A stretch of 64,000 bases of DNA from Saururus chinensis (GCA_035235625.1 CP141143.1:42331178-42395177), one strand, 5' to 3'. Counted from the stretch's first letter, positions 1 to 14,430 are shown. The notes: generated from the sequence alone by a model not told the origin. Numbers and translations are program-made.

Positions 1-280
1 TTGCATTTCTACAACTTTAGTATGTAAGTGTTTCTTTAGCGTGAGAGTCAACTCATTATTTATTTTCAAATGGATGACAAACATGTACTTAGTTGGATGA
101 GCTGTTCTTTATGAATTTTCATGTGTATTAATATCATATGATTTGATATTCATATTTGTCAACCCCAGTTATCATGACCTAGATATTTAATTGAATGGTT
201 TGTTTTATATTTAAGAAAAAAAATTGTGACTTATCGTTCATGCTATTTTCAAAAGGGTTTTAAAAATCCGGGTCATGACA
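1..280 (+). mobile_element. 3' end of an LTR-like element (partial)
   Basis: AT-rich DNA unrelated to the adjoining satellite. It stops abruptly at 271-280 with GGTCATGACA, after which satellite sequence starts in mid-monomer. The TGACA terminus resembles the GTGACA ends of the LTR-like elements at 34387-34625 and 41895-43907, so I read this as the 3' edge of an LTR whose body lies outside the window. No coding sequence is seen. The satellite junction is clear; the LTR assignment is inference. Confidence 0.45.
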
Positions 281-3200
281 CGTTCATAATAATAAATCAA
301 ATGGACAAAGTGATACAAAATTTTTTGTGTTCTTCCTTAACTTATACGATTTCATTCACTGAACTAGATATATAACAAAGCACCGAAGCTCGTCACAAAT
401 GTGAATTTCATTGTCTAAAATATATACGAACTCATTTGTGAAGTTTTTAAGAATTAGTCAAATGCACTAAACGATGAACCAATAGACCACTTTTGGTAAA
501 CTTTTATCCTTATAATCGATTAAAACCGAAGTTTGTTTAAAACATGCACAAATCATTATATCATTAGTTTAAAGCACCTTACCATTCATTTGTTACATTT
601 GTAGTTAGGAATCAAATGGACAAAGTGACACTACAAGATAACTGTTCTTCCTTCGCTTATATTATTTTATTTGGTTAACTTCATTTAGAATGAGGGCCCA
701 TAGCTTGTAATTAATGTATTTAATTATATTAAATAAATACGTACTCAATTGCTAAGTTCGTAAGAATGAATTAAACATACAAAATGACAAACCAATCAGA
801 CCACTTTTTGAAAAGTGATATTCTTTTAATCGATTAAAATGGAAGTTCATTAAGAATGTAACCAAAGTTTGATAGAATTGTGCATAAATCATTATATCAT
901 TTAGAGTTTAAAAACTCTTCTCATTCACGTGTTACATTTGTAATAATGAATCAAATAGATAAAGTGATACCACAATTTAGCAAGTCACCAAAGCTCATCA
1001 CGAATGTGAAGTTAAAATTTTAAAATAAATACATACTCATTTGCTAAGTTTGTAAGAATGGATTAAAAGCACTAAAGGATGAACCAATCACACAACTTTT
1101 GGTCAAGTTATATCCTTTTAATCATTTAAAATCAAAGATCGTTAAGAATGTACACAAATCGTTATATCTTTTAAAGTTTAAAGAGACCTCCCATTCATTT
1201 GTTATGTTCATTATAATGAATCGAATGGACAAAGTGATACTAGAATTTGACATTTTCTCTAATTTATATGATTTCATTGGCTTAACTAGATTTCAAACAA
1301 AGCACCAAATCATGTCACGAATGTCTATTTAATTATTTTAAATAAATAAGTACATATTTCTTAAGATTGTAAGAATGATTGAGATGCACTAAACGAAGAA
1401 CCAATCGGATGAAGAATGTGCATAAATCGTTATATCGTTTGATGTTTATAGAGACCTGCTAATCATGTGTTACATTCATAGTAATGAATGAAATGGATAA
1501 AGTAATACCATAATTTTACCATTCTTCCTTAACTTGGATGATTTAATTCGCTTAACTAGATTTAGGAGAAAACACAAAAGCGTGTCAGGTTTGTATAATT
1601 ATTTTACATAAATACGTACTCATTTGTTTGTTTGTAAGAATACATTAAACACATTAAAGATGAACCAATCAGACCACATCTAACAAAGTTATATCCTTTT
1701 AATTGATTAAAACAAAAGTTTGTTAAGAATGCGAAGAAATTATTATATCATTTAAAACTTAAACAGCCCTCCCATTTATTTGTTACGTTTGTAATAACGA
1801 AACAAATTGACAAAGTGGTTCCACAATTTGATTATTTTTCCCTAACTTATATGATTTCATTCAATTAACTAGATTTAGAATAAAGCACCAAAGCTCATCA
1901 TAAATGTGTATTTTATTATTTTAAATGAATACGTACTCATTTGCTAACTTCATAAGAATGAATCAAATATACTAAATGATGAACCAATTGCACCACTTTT
2001 GGTAAAGTCATATCCTTTCAGTCGATAGATCCCTAATTTTGTTATATTGTTTAGAGTTTAAAGAGTCCTCCCATTAATTTGTTACATTTGTAATAACGAA
2101 TCAAATGGTCAAAGTGATACTACAACTTGATCATTTTTCCTTGACCTGTACGATTTCATTCGCTTAACTAGATCTACAATAAAGATCTAAAGCTCGACAT
2201 GAATGTGTGTTTAATTATTTTAAATAAAAAATATACTCATTTGCTAAGTTCATATGAATGAATCGAACTTACTAAACAAAGAACCGATCGGACCACTTTT
2301 GGTCAAGCTAAATCCCTTTAATCGATTAAAACCGAAGTTTGTTAAGAATGTGCACAAATCGTAAAATTGTTTAAGGTTTGAAGAGATATCTAATTTATTT
2401 CTTACGTTCATAATAACGAATCAAATAGAAAAAGTGATACTAGAATTTGACCGATCTTCCTTAACTTATATAATTTTATTCGCTTCACTAGATTAGAACA
2501 AAGCACCAAAGCTCGTCAGGAATGTGTACATAGATATTTTAAATAAATACATTCTCATTTTCTTAGTTCGTAGGAATGAATTAAACTCATTAAATGACGA
2601 ACCAATCGAAGCAGTTTGACTGAAGTTATAAACTTTTAGTTGATTAAAACTAAAGTTCATTAAAAATGTGCACATACCATTAAATTGTTTAAAGTTTGAG
2701 GAGACCACCAACTTATTTCTTACACTCCTAATAATGAATAAAATAAACAAACTGATACCAGAATTTGATTGATCTTCTATAACTTATATGATTTAATTCT
2801 CTTAACTAGATTTAGAACAAAGCACAAAAGTTAGTCAAGAATGTGTATTTAATTCTTTTAAATTACTCATTTGCTAAGTTTGTAAGAGTAAAGTAAATGC
2901 ACTAAACGATGAACTAATGGGCTGACTTTTAGTCAAGTTATATCCTTTTAATCGATCAAAATTGAAGTTCATTAATAACATGCACAAATCTTTATATTAT
3001 TTAAAGTTTAAAGAGTCCTCCCATTTATGTGTTATGTTCGTAATAACGAGTCAAATTGACGAAGTGATAAGATAATTTGACCCCTTTTTCTTAACTTATA
3101 AATGTCATTCCCTTAACTAGATTTAGAACAAAGCACCAAAGCTTGTCACGAATGTGCATTTAATTATTTTAAATAAATACGTACTCATTTACTAAATTAA

Positions 3201-6200
3201 TAAGACTGAATCAAATGAACTAAATGATAAACCAATCAGACCACTTTTGAGTAAAACAAAAGTTTGTTTAGAATGTGCACATATCGTTATATCTTTTATA
3301 GTTTAAAGAGTCCTCCTATTTACTTGTCACATCTGTAATAAAGATTTAAATAGACAAAGTAATACAACAGTTTAACCGTTATTCCTTAACTTATATAATT
3401 TTATTTGTTTCACAAGATTTAGAATAAAGCACCAAAGCTCGTCAGAATGTGTATTTAATTATTTTAAATGAATATGTACTCATTTTCTATGTTCGTAAGA
3501 ATGGTTCTAATGCATTAAACGACAAAGTAATCACACCACTTTTGGTCAAATTATATCATTTCAATCGATTAAAACCTATGTTCATTAAAAATGTGCACAA
3601 ATTGTCATATTATTTGAAGTTAAAAGAGTCCTCCCATTCATTTGCTTCGTTCGTAATAATGAAGTAAATGGGCAAAGAGATACCACAATTTAAATGATCT
3701 TCTATAACTTATATGATTTTATTCGCATAACTATATTTAGAACAAAGCACCAAAGCTCATTATGAATGTGTATTTAATTTTTTTAAAAAATACATATTCA
3801 TTTCCTTGGTTCATAAGAATGAATTGAATGCAATTAATGATGAACTAATTGGACAACTTTTAGTCAAGTTATATCTTTTAAATAGATTAAAATTAAGTTT
3901 CATATGAATATGTACAAATATTTACGTAATTTATAGTTTCAAATGCCCTCCCATTTATTTGTTATGTCATAATGATGAATAAAATGGATAAAGTGATAAA
4001 ATAATTTGACTATTTTTCCTTAACTTATATAATTCTATTTGCTTAACTAGATTTAGAACAATGCACTAAAGCTTGTCATGAATGTGTATTTAAATATTTT
4101 AAATAAATACGTACTTATATACTAAGGTTGCAAGAATGAATCAAACACACTAAATGACGAAGAAATTGGCTCACTTTTGGTCAAGTTATATTATTTTAAT
4201 CAATTAAAACCAAAATTCATTAAGAATATGCACATATTGTAATATTATTTAAAGTTTAAAGAGACCTCTCATTCATTTGTTACATTTGTAACAATGAATC
4301 AAATAGACAATGTGATATAGTAATGTGACTGTTCTTACTTAACTTAAATGATTTTGTTCACTTAAATAGATTTCAAACAAAGCATTAAAGCTCATCATGA
4401 ATGTGTATTTAATTGTTATATATAAAGACGTACTCATTCACTAAGTTCGTAACAATGATTCAAATGCACTAAATGATGAACCAGTAGCACCACTTTTGGT
4501 CAAATTATAATCTTTTAAATTGTTTAAACTGATGTTTATTAAGAATGTGCATAAATCGTTATATTATTTAATGGTGATCGCACAATTTGTCCCTTTTTCC
4601 TTAACCTATACGATTCATTCACTTAAGTAGATATAGAACAAATGATGAATGCTCGTCACAAATGAATATTTAATTATTTAAAATAAATACATTCACCTTC
4701 ACTAAATTCTTAAGAATGAATTAAACATACAAAATGATGAACCAATCGGACCACTTTCTGTCAAGTTATATCCTTATAATTGATTTAAACCAAAACTCGT
4801 GAAGAATGTGCACAAATCCTTATATCGTTTAAAGTTTAAAGAGACCACCCAATCATTTGTTACTTTCCTAATGATGAATCAAATGGAAAAAGAGATACGA
4901 CAGTTTGACCATTCTTCCTTAACTTTTACGCTTTTATTCGCTGAAATATATTACAAAAAAATCACCAATGCTCATCTCAAATGTTTTTTTAATTATTTTA
5001 AAAAAATATGTACTCAATTGCTAAGTTTGTAAGAATTATTCAAACGTACTAAATGACGAACCAATCACACCACTTTTGGTCAAGTTATTTTTTTAATCGA
5101 TTAAAACTGAAGTTTATTAAGAATGTGACAAAATCGTTATATTGTTTAAAGTTCATAATAACAAATAAAATGAATCAAGTGATGCCACAATTTGACTGTT
5201 CTTCCTTTACTTATATAAGATTCACTTAACTCGTTTAGAACAAAGCACTAAAGCTCATCAACAATGTGTATTTAATTACGTTAAATAAATATGTACTCAT
5301 TTGTAATGTTGTAGGAACGAATCATTGTATTAAACAACGAATCACTCGAACCACTTTTGGTCACATTATATTCCTTTAATTGATTATGATAGAATTTCGT
5401 TGAGAATGTCCATAAATCGTTATATCATTTAAAGTTTAAAGAGACCTCTCATTTATTGGTTACGAATGTAATAACGAATCAAATGGACAAACTGATAGCA
5501 CAATTTGACCTTATTACTTGACTTTTATGATTTTATTTTATTATTTTAAATTATTACGTACTTATTTGCTAAGTTCATAAGAATGAATCAAACAGAATAA
5601 AAGATGAACCAATTGCACCACTTTTGTTCAACTTATATCTTTTTAGTCAATTTATACTGAAGTTTGTTAAGAATATACACTAATCTTTATATCGCTTAAT
5701 ATTTAAAGGACCTCCCATTTATTTATTACATTCGTAATAACGAATCAAATTGACTAAGTGATAAAACAATTTGACCATTCTTCCTCAAATTATATGATTT
5801 TATTCTATTAACTAAATTTAGAACAAATGACATAAGCTTGTCACTAATGTATATTTAATTATTTTAAATTAATATGTACTCATTTGCTAAGTTCATAAAA
5901 ACTGAATCAAACGTACTAAGTGATGAACCAATTGCACCACTTTTGGTTAAGTTATATCTTTTAATCAATTTATACCAAAGTTTGTTAAGAATGTGCATAA
6001 ATCTTGAAATCGTTTAATGTTTGAAGAGACCTCCCATTCATTTATTACATTCGTAATAATGAATCAAATGGACTAAGTGATAAAACAATTTGACCGTTCT
6101 TCCTTAACTTATATGATTTCATTCTCTTAACTAGATTTTGAACAAATGACATATGCTTGTCATGAATGTATATTTAATTATTTTAAATAAATACGTATAC

Positions 6201-7176
6201 ATTCGTTCAATTCTTGAGAATAAATCAAAGATGAACCAAACGGACCACTTTTGGTCAAGTTATATCCTTTTAAGAGATTTAAACCGAAATTGGTTAAGAA
6301 TGTGCACAAATTGTTATATCATTTAAAAGTTTAAAAAGACATTTCGTTCATTTCTTAGTATTGTAATAACGAATCAATTGGACAAAGAGATACCATAGTT
6401 TGACTATTATTCCCTAACCTTTATGATTTTATTCTCTCAAGAATATTTAGAACAAAGTACCAAGGCTTGTAATGAATGAGTATTTAATTGTTTTAAATAA
6501 ATACGTACTCATTTGCTAAGTTGTAAGAATGATTCGAACGTACTAACGGACGAACCAATCGCACCACTTTTAGTCAAGTTATATCCTTTTAATCTATTAA
6601 AACAAAGTTCATTAACAATGTGTAGAAATTGGTATATTGTTTAAAGTTTAAAGAGACCTTGTATTTATTTATTACTTTCACAATAACGAATCAAACCGGC
6701 AAAGTGATAAGAAAATTTAATTGTTCTTCCTTAACTTATATTATTTCATTCGCTTAACTAGATTTAGATTAAAGCACTAAAGCTCATCACAAATTTATAT
6801 TTAATTATTTTAAATAAATGCATACTCTTTGTTCTGTTTGTAAGAACGAATCAATGCATTAAACAACAAACTACTAGGACAACTTTTTGTCAAGTTCTTT
6901 AAGAATGTGCATAAATCATTATATCATTTAAAGTTTAAAGATACCTCTCATTTATTTGTTACGATCGTAATAGCGAAAGAAATTTAAAAAGTGATAGCAC
7001 AATTTGACTTTCTTCCTTAACTTATTTGATTTTATTTGCTTTCCTAAATTTAGAACAAAGCACTAAAATGTATCATGAATGTGTATTTAATTAAATATAA
7101 AATAAATGCATACTCATTTGCTAAGTTTGAAAGTATAAATTAAATGCAATAAACCGTTTAACAATCAAACTACTTT
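281..7176 (+). repeat. 319-bp satellite, subfamily A (about 21-22 monomers)
   Basis: Head-to-tail degenerate monomers. The phrase GTGTATTTAATT recurs at 3449 and 3768, exactly 319 bp apart, and most other intervals are close to this. Recognisable blocks in order are GTGTATTTAATTATTTTAAA, ACCACTTTTGGTCAAGTTAT, CCTTTTAATCGATTAAAAC, TTAAGAATGTGCACAAATC, CATTTGTTACGTTCGTAATA and TTCTTCCTTAACTTATATGA. Type A is marked by CTAGATTTAGAACAAAGC and CACCAAAGCTC. Individual monomers differ by many substitutions and small indels, so the array is old and not recently homogenised. Short open frames in it are chance products. No gene is seen. Confidence 0.93.
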
Positions 7177-9544
7177 TGTAACACCCCGGGTTTTCATTCA
7201 CATAAACAAGAGGCAATGCAAACAATGGGTGTTAGCTTGCCTAGCCAAACATCTCATAACATCACTAAATCACCTAATGAAGCAATATAATCACTATCCA
7301 GGAACTTGGCTCAGCCAAGTACAAGTACCTTAACATTATAAAATAACATGATCTAATACCTTAGGGCAACACAGTGCCTTATTACAGTTTAGCATGAAAA
7401 TAAAAGCTAATGTTCTACTAACTACAGAAATCTACCATGCATCAATGAGTAAAGTCTGCTAAAGCAGTCCCACTACTCTAAATCTAGAGCTAAACCTGCA
7501 TCATAGAGATGTGCGAGTATTTCCACAAATACTTGATAGGTTGCATGAAAAACCACTCATAGTCAAAAGATTAAGATGATATATGTAAAAGCAATAGGAA
7601 TCATTAAACAATGAACTGCAAACACCAAATACACAGTGATACATGTGAAAGAGTGTATAGAACACTGAATATAGAATTTAACCATACTCATTGGGGCTGA
7701 CATTAAACTAATAAAGGACTAAAATGACTCAAATGCATGTAGAATCCATTCAGGAAAAAAACTAATTTATTGTTGAGCAAAAAACCGACTCCCGTTCAAA
7801 GGATACTACTTACTACCAGTGAATCCTAGCATCTCTAAAGATCTACTTGGGTCAGCCATTGGCCTAAGGACGTAGGTACGAGCTGTGCTCATGGACACAT
7901 TAGCTGGTGGTAGTCAAGCCTTCCTTGATTCTCAAAAAGCTAGTTGCAAGTGAATGCTCAAAGAGCTGGGAATCAAAGTTTCAAAGGTGCTGAGGCCACA
8001 CGGGCCTGAAAAATACCACCATAGCTATTACTGTGAACTTACATAACTCTAACTCAGCATATGTTATGATACAGCCACACGAGGTAAAAAGGATTGAAAC
8101 TAATCACAACATATCATGGATGAACTCAGTTGACAAAATCAACATGATAGCATACTACATTAAGGCTGAGACATGAGAATCAAAACATCAAGACAACTTA
8201 TTAGACATATGTTGAAATGAACCGATCAAATAAACAAAAAAATGACTTGATTTGGGTCTGAGGTCACTAATCAAATTAGCAATCTATCACAACAAATCAG
8301 GCTGAAATAGCTGACAACAAACAACATGATATTCACATCGAAGTGATGTTGTCACAACATACATCATTCTAGATGATCATAACTCAAGTGAGGCGGATTT
8401 GACCAAATCTATTCAGCAAGGCATAAACCTAAACATGGTTGAGATAGGATAACCAATTTCATCATGACATGAATCTAGTTAAAGCAAAAAAAAAAATGAT
8501 AAGTTTCAGCAAGGCCATGGCACTCATTACGGTTAAAAACCTGAAAATCAAATTCAACAAAGTGAAGCATTAATTGGGTCTGAAAACCTGACATTAAATT
8601 CAGCAAAGTGAGGCACTAATTAAGTCTAAAACCCTGACTTTAAATTCAGCAAAGTGAGGCACTAATTAGGCTTAAATATAGGTGATAAGAATCTGAATCA
8701 TGCATGCACAAATTAGGACAATTGGAAATGATTAAATTCAGATTCAGTCATGCACAAAATAGGAGAAATAGAGGAGATTAAATTCATATTCAATAAAGCA
8801 TTAAACTAGGCTGAAATATAAATCAAAACCAACAAATTAGGGGGTCGACCTTGGGCTGAAATCTATCATCAAACCATACTGACTATGGGCAACAAAACTG
8901 CACCTACCTCTAGCAGCCTGCCTCCAACGCATTATGCCCTTGCTCCTACCCTTCTCGTTTCTCAATTGAGTCCAAAATATGCTAGTTTTCCTACTCCAGA
9001 GCTGCTGATCATGGTGCTCTTTGATGGGAGAAAGAGGAGACCGAACCATAAAAAAAAAAAACAGCCTCCCACCACCCCTCAAATCCTTATATAATCCTTC
9101 TCCTATTTCGTAGGGGTTTAAGCCGATAAGAGAGCTAGACCAAAGGGCTAATACATATCCCCTTAGAGTCCTAAGTTATCCCTCCTAATCCAAAAGAACC
9201 AACCAAAGAAGCCTAGCCAGGCATCCCCTAAAAAGTAGGTGCTGCCCCCTACCTTTTAGGAGTTGCTCATTCCTCACCTCTTAACCTAGTCCTTGTGCTC
9301 TAAGACTCTCCCTCTTTTTCAAACCCTGATCTTAGAGGGTTGTACCTGTCACAATTGACACATTTTCCCCATAAAACCAGTCATACCCCTAATTCCCTAG
9401 TGGCCCGCCCCCTTCACACAAAGGTTGGACCATTAACCCTAATTGGTTCACACATCATGCCAACATACAATTTGAAAGCAATTCAAGCAAATAAACAAAC
9501 ACATAGACAAGTAATATTTTTTACCTAGAATTTAGGATGTTACA
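7177..9544 (-). mobile_element. Long LTR (about 2.37 kb) of a truncated Ty3/gypsy element
   Basis: The block is bounded by inverted termini, TGTAACACC at 7177 and GATGTTACA ending at 9544 (5'-TG...CA-3' with TGTAAC/GTTACA ends). It abuts a purine-rich tract and minus-strand pol remnants, so it is the 3' LTR of an element read on the minus strand. It contains AT-rich unique sequence and internal short repeats near 8560-8680 (AAATTCAGCAAAGTGAGGCA repeats). The small open frames inside have no recognisable product. No second LTR is present, so age cannot be estimated by LTR comparison. Confidence 0.75.
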
Positions 9545-9562
9545 TCGTTACCCTCCTTAATA
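9545..9562 (-). other. Polypurine tract next to 3' LTR
   Basis: On the minus strand this reads ATTAAGGAGGGTAACGA directly before the LTR start TGTAACATCC. The AAGGAGGG core and its position between the pol remnant and the LTR fit the plus-strand primer site of an LTR retrotransposon. Confidence 0.7.
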
Positions 9563-11244
9563 GGTGTTTTGTCCTTGAAATGGAGTGAGTCAATCATCAA
9601 AGTGCTCAGGGTGTGCTTGCCTCATCTCTGACTCAGCTTTCCAAGTCATTTCTTCACAAGATTGTCTTTGCCACAACACCTTCACTAGAGCAATGACTTT
9701 GTTTCGTAGCACCTGTTCCTTCCTATCTAGTATCTTTATTAGCTTCTCTTCAAATGTGAGGTCAGCCTATAGCTCCAACATGGTGTGATCTAACACATGG
9801 GAGGGATCAGGAGCATATTTCCTCAACATGGAAGACATTATGCACATTAGCAAGCTGAGGAGCAATGCAAGACAATATGCAGCAAGTCTAATCCTCTCAA
9901 GTATCTCAAAAGGACCAACATAACGAGGGCTTAGTTTACCTTTCTTACCAAACCACATAACCCCCTTATTTGGAGAGACCTTCAGAAACACATGATCCCC
10001 AACTAAGAATTCCAGCTCATGTCTCTTCTATCTGGATAGGTTTTTTGTTGACTTTGAGGAGTGAGGAGTTTTAGCATAATGTGTTTACCTTATCTACACA
10101 TTGCTGCACTAATTTAGACTTAAGGACCCTCTGTTCACTGACTTCATCCCAGCAGGTTTGTGATTTGCAAGGTCGGCCATATAATGCTTGATATGGTGGC
10201 ATGCCTATGCTAGCATGGAAACTATTAATATAGGCATACTTAATCAGAGGTAAATGTTCATCTCAGTTCCCTTTCCACTCCAAGACACCAGCCCTAAGCA
10301 TGTCTTCCAAGGTCTGAATAGTCCGCTTTAATTAGCCATCGGTCTGAGGGTGAAATGTTGTACTAAAATTAAGCTTTGTCCCCAAAGCCTCTTGTACCAT
10401 CTTCCAATAGCTAGAAGTAAAGCGATTGTCTCTATCTGATACAATAGATAGTGGTGTACCATGAAGTCTTACCACTTCCCTGATGTATAGCTGTGCCACA
10501 CTATCAGGGTTTTGCTTCCAGCTCATAGGTAGGAGCTGTGCAGCATTAGTTAGCTTGTCAATTATGACCCACACTGCATCATGTCACCTTTGAGTTCTAG
10601 GCAAGCCTACTACAAAAACCATAGTTATGTGCTCCCATTTCCATTATGGAATCTCTAATGGTTGTAGCAACCCTGTAGGCCTTTCATGCTCTGCTTTTAC
10701 TTGTTGACAAGTCAGACACCTAGCCATGCACTCACCAATGTCTTTCTTCATTCAATTCCAGCAAAAGTTACACCTGAGGTCATGATACATCTTAGTACCA
10801 CCAAGGTGGATAGTGTGCTTTGAATGGTGTGCCTCATGCAATATCTCTTGCTTCATCTCATGCACTGCAGGAACCACTAGCATCCCTTGGAATCGGATCT
10901 CTTCATCTCCACCTTTGGTGAAGTTGGGTCTCTCTAACATCATCTCGATTTTGACATCATCCCTTGGAGCTTCTATCACCCACTGGACAATAGTAGATTG
11001 GATGGTGAGGTTGGTGAAGGACTTCCTTTGATATGAAGGAAAATCAATGTGGCACTCTACTAATTCTTGTAAGAGCTTCCATTCTTTCACCATCATGTGA
11101 GCCACAACTGCCTCTATTTTCCTGTTCAAAGCATCAGCCACAAATTTGCTTTGCCAGGATGATAGTGGATGGAGAAATCATAGTTCTTGATGTACTCTAG
11201 CCACTTCCTCTGACGCATATTAAGATCTAGATGAGAGAAGATGT
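9563..11244 (-). pseudogene. Ty3/gypsy pol remnant: RNase H end, integrase, C-terminal domain
   Basis: Read from high to low coordinates, this is the 3' third of a gypsy polyprotein. RNase H end: near 11130-11230 a frame encodes a peptide ending RQRKWLEYIKNYDFSIHY, followed after a frameshift by VADALNRKIEAV. Integrase: about 10752-10860 carries a degraded zinc-binding HHxxxxH region (HHSKHTIHLGGTKMYHDL), and 10332-10574 carries the catalytic core with IVSDRDNRF and HPQTDG. C-terminal domain: 9767-9991 holds GKLSPRYVGPFEIL and a decayed MLRKYAPDPSHV end. There are stops and frame changes, so it is non-functional. Everything upstream of RNase H (gag, protease, reverse transcriptase, 5' LTR) is missing; the break at about 11244 abuts satellite directly. 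Confidence 0.85.
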
Positions 11245-14200
11245 ACCACATTTGGTCAAGTAATATCATTTTAATCAATTTAAATCAAAGTTCAATAAGA
11301 ATATTCACAAATCGTTATATCATTTAATCTTTAAAGAGGCTTCCCATTCATTTATTACATTCGTAATAATAAATCAAATGGACAAAGTAATCAAACAATT
11401 TTACGGTTCTTCCTTAACTTATATGATTTTATTTGCTTAACTAGACTTAGAACAAAGGAACAATGCTCATCACGAATGTATATTTAATTATATAAAATAA
11501 ATATGTACTCATTTGATAAGTTCGTAATAATGAATCAAACGCACAAAATGACGAGTCAATCGGACCACTTTCAGTCAGGTTGTATCCTTTTAATTGATTT
11601 AAACCAAAATTCGTTAAGAATGTGCAGAACGTTATATCATTTAAAGTTTAAAAAGACCTCTTGTTCATTTGTTACTTTCATAATAATGAATCAAATGAAA
11701 ATGAGATACCACAGTTTGACAATTTTTTCCTAACTTTAATGATTTTATTTGCATAACTATATTTACAACAAAGCGCTAAGGCTTGTCACGAATGTGTATT
11801 CAATTGTTTTAAAGAAATACATACTCATTTGCTATGCTCGTAAGAATGAATCAAATGCACTAAATAAAGAACCAATTGGACCACTTTTTGTCAAGTTATA
11901 TCCTTTTAATCGATTAAAAGCAAAGTTTGAAAAGAATGTAAACATATTGTTATATTCTTTAAATTGTAAAGAGACCTCCCATTAACATGTTACATTCTTA
12001 ATAGCGAATCAAGTGGACAAAGTGATAGCACAATTTGACCATTCTTGCTTATCTTATAATTTTCATATGCTTTACTAGATTTACAACAAATCACCAAAGC
12101 TCATCACGAATGTGTATTTAATTATTTTAAATAAATACGTACTTATTTGCTAAGTTTGTAAAAACGAGTCAAATGCACTAAACTACGAACCAATCAGATG
12201 AGTTTTGGTCAAGTTATATTCTTTTAATCGATTCAAAAGGATGCTTGTTAAGAATATGTACAAATCGTTATATTGATGAAAGTTTAAAAATGCCTCTAAT
12301 TCATTTGTAAAGTTCAAAACAATAAATTAAATAGACAAAATGATACTACAATTTGACTGTTCTTCCTTAACTTAAATGATTTCATTCGCTTAACTTGATT
12401 TCAAGCAATGTACATAAGCTCGTCACGAATGTGTATTTAATTATTTAAAATAAATATGTACTCATTCGCCAAGTTCATAAGAATGATTCAAACACACTAA
12501 GTGATAAACGAATCACTCCACATTGGGTAAAGTTGTATCCATTTAATTGATTTAAACCGAAGTTCTTTAAGAATGTACACAAATTATTATATTATTTAAT
12601 GTTAAAAGAGACCTCCGATTCATTTATTACATTTGGTATAATGAATCAAATAGACAAAGGAGTAGAATAATTTGACCGGTCTTCCTTAACTTATATGATT
12701 TTATGCGTTTAACAAGATTTTGAACAAAGGACCAAAGCTCATCAACAATGTGTATTAAATTATTTTTAATAAATATGTACTCATTTACAAAGTTCATAGG
12801 AATGAATCAAATGCACAAAATAACAAAGAAATCGGAATTTTGGTCAAGTTATATCCTTTTGATCAATTTAAACCAAAATTCCTTAAGAATGTGCATAAAT
12901 CATTATATTATTTAAAGTTTAAATAGACATGCCATTCATTTGTTACTTTTGTAGAAATGAATCAACTGAATAAACAGATACCACAGTTTGATCATTCTTC
13001 CTTAAATTCTATGAATTTTTTTACTTAACTATATTTAGAACAAAGCACAAATGCTCGTCACAATGTGTGTTTAATTGTTTTAAAGAAATACTTACTCATT
13101 TACTAAATTCAAAATAATGAATTAAATGCACTAAATGACGAACCTAGTAGACCACTTTTAGTTAAATTATATCCTTTTAATCGATTAAAATCGAAGCTCC
13201 TTAAGAATGTGAATAAATTGTTATATCATTTAAAGTTTAAAGAGGCCTCCTATTAATTTGTTACGTTCGTAATAACAAATTAAGTGGTCAAAATAATAAC
13301 ACGATTTGAACGTTCATATTTAAATTAAAGCTCATAACAAATGTGTATTTAGTTATTTAAAATAAATACGTACTTATTTGCTAAGTTCGTAAGAATGAAT
13401 CAAAACACTAAATGACAAACTACTCATATAACTTTATGTCAAGCCGAAGTTCGTTAAGAATGTGCACAAATCATAATCTAATTTAAACTTTAAAGGGATG
13501 TCCCATTTATTTGTTATGTTTGTAATAATGAATCAAATGAACAAAGTGAAACTATAATTTGACCCTTCTTCCTTAACTTATTTGATTTCATAAGATTAAT
13601 TATATTTAGAGTAAAGCACTAAAGCTCATCATTAATTTGTAATTAATTATTTTAAATAAATACGTACTTATTTGCTAAGTTTTTAAGAATGAATTAACAC
13701 ACAAAATGGCAAACCAATCGGACTACTTTTGGTCAAGTTATATCATTTTATTCAATTAAAAATAAAGTTCGATAATAATCTGTACAAATCATTATATTGT
13801 ATAAAGTTTAAAGTGACCTCCCATATTTGTTATGTTCGTAATAATGATGAACATGGATAGGTTGATACCACAATTTAACCGTTCTTTCTTAACTTATATG
13901 ATTTCATATGCTTATCTAGATTTAGAACAAGGCACTAAAGCTCGTTACGAATGTGTATTTAATTGTTTTAAATAAATAAATACTCATTTACAAAGTTCAT
14001 AAAAATAAATCAAATGCCCTAAATGAGAAACCTATCGGACCACTTTTGGTCAAGTTATATCATTTTAATCGATTTAAACAGAAATTCGTTAAGAATGTGT
14101 ACAAATTGTTATATTGTTTAAGTTTAAAGAGACCGCCCATTCATTTTTTATTATCATAATAACAAAGTAAATGGACAATGAGATACCACAATTTGACTGT

Positions 14201-14430
14201 TCTTCCTTAACTTATATTATAACATTAACTTTATATTGAGAACAAAGTACCAAAGCTTGTCACAAATGTGTATTTAATTTTTTTATATAAATATGTACTT
14301 ATTTGCTATGTTTACAAGAATGAGTCAATGCACTAAATGACAAACCCAGGCCACTTTTAATTAAGGTATATCCTATTAATCGATTAACTCTAAAGTTCGT
14401 TAAGAATGTGCGCTTATCGTTATATTGTTT
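11245..14430 (+). repeat. 319-bp satellite, subfamily A (about 10 monomers)
   Basis: Same monomer and orientation as 281-7176. The first bases (ACCACATTTGGTCAAG) resume almost the same monomer position at which the array broke off before 7177 (ACTACTTTT), so the gypsy remnant interrupts one monomer nearly in register. The block ends in the TATATTGTTT phrase at 14421-14430, where a new element begins. A shortened monomer is seen around 13300-13450. No genes. Confidence 0.92.

Noticed and set aside
281..7176. Small open frames of 60-90 codons within the satellite (for example 1099-1332, 3449-3667)
   Set aside because: They are translations of the tandem monomer, found in different frames in different monomers, with no conserved start or product.
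281..7176. CRISPR array
   Set aside because: The repeats are contiguous 319-bp monomers without spacers, in a eukaryotic context, with no cas genes.
8837..9094. Possible small genes within the long LTR (both strands)
   Set aside because: The frames overlap on opposite strands, have no recognised domain, and lie inside an LTR defined by its termini.
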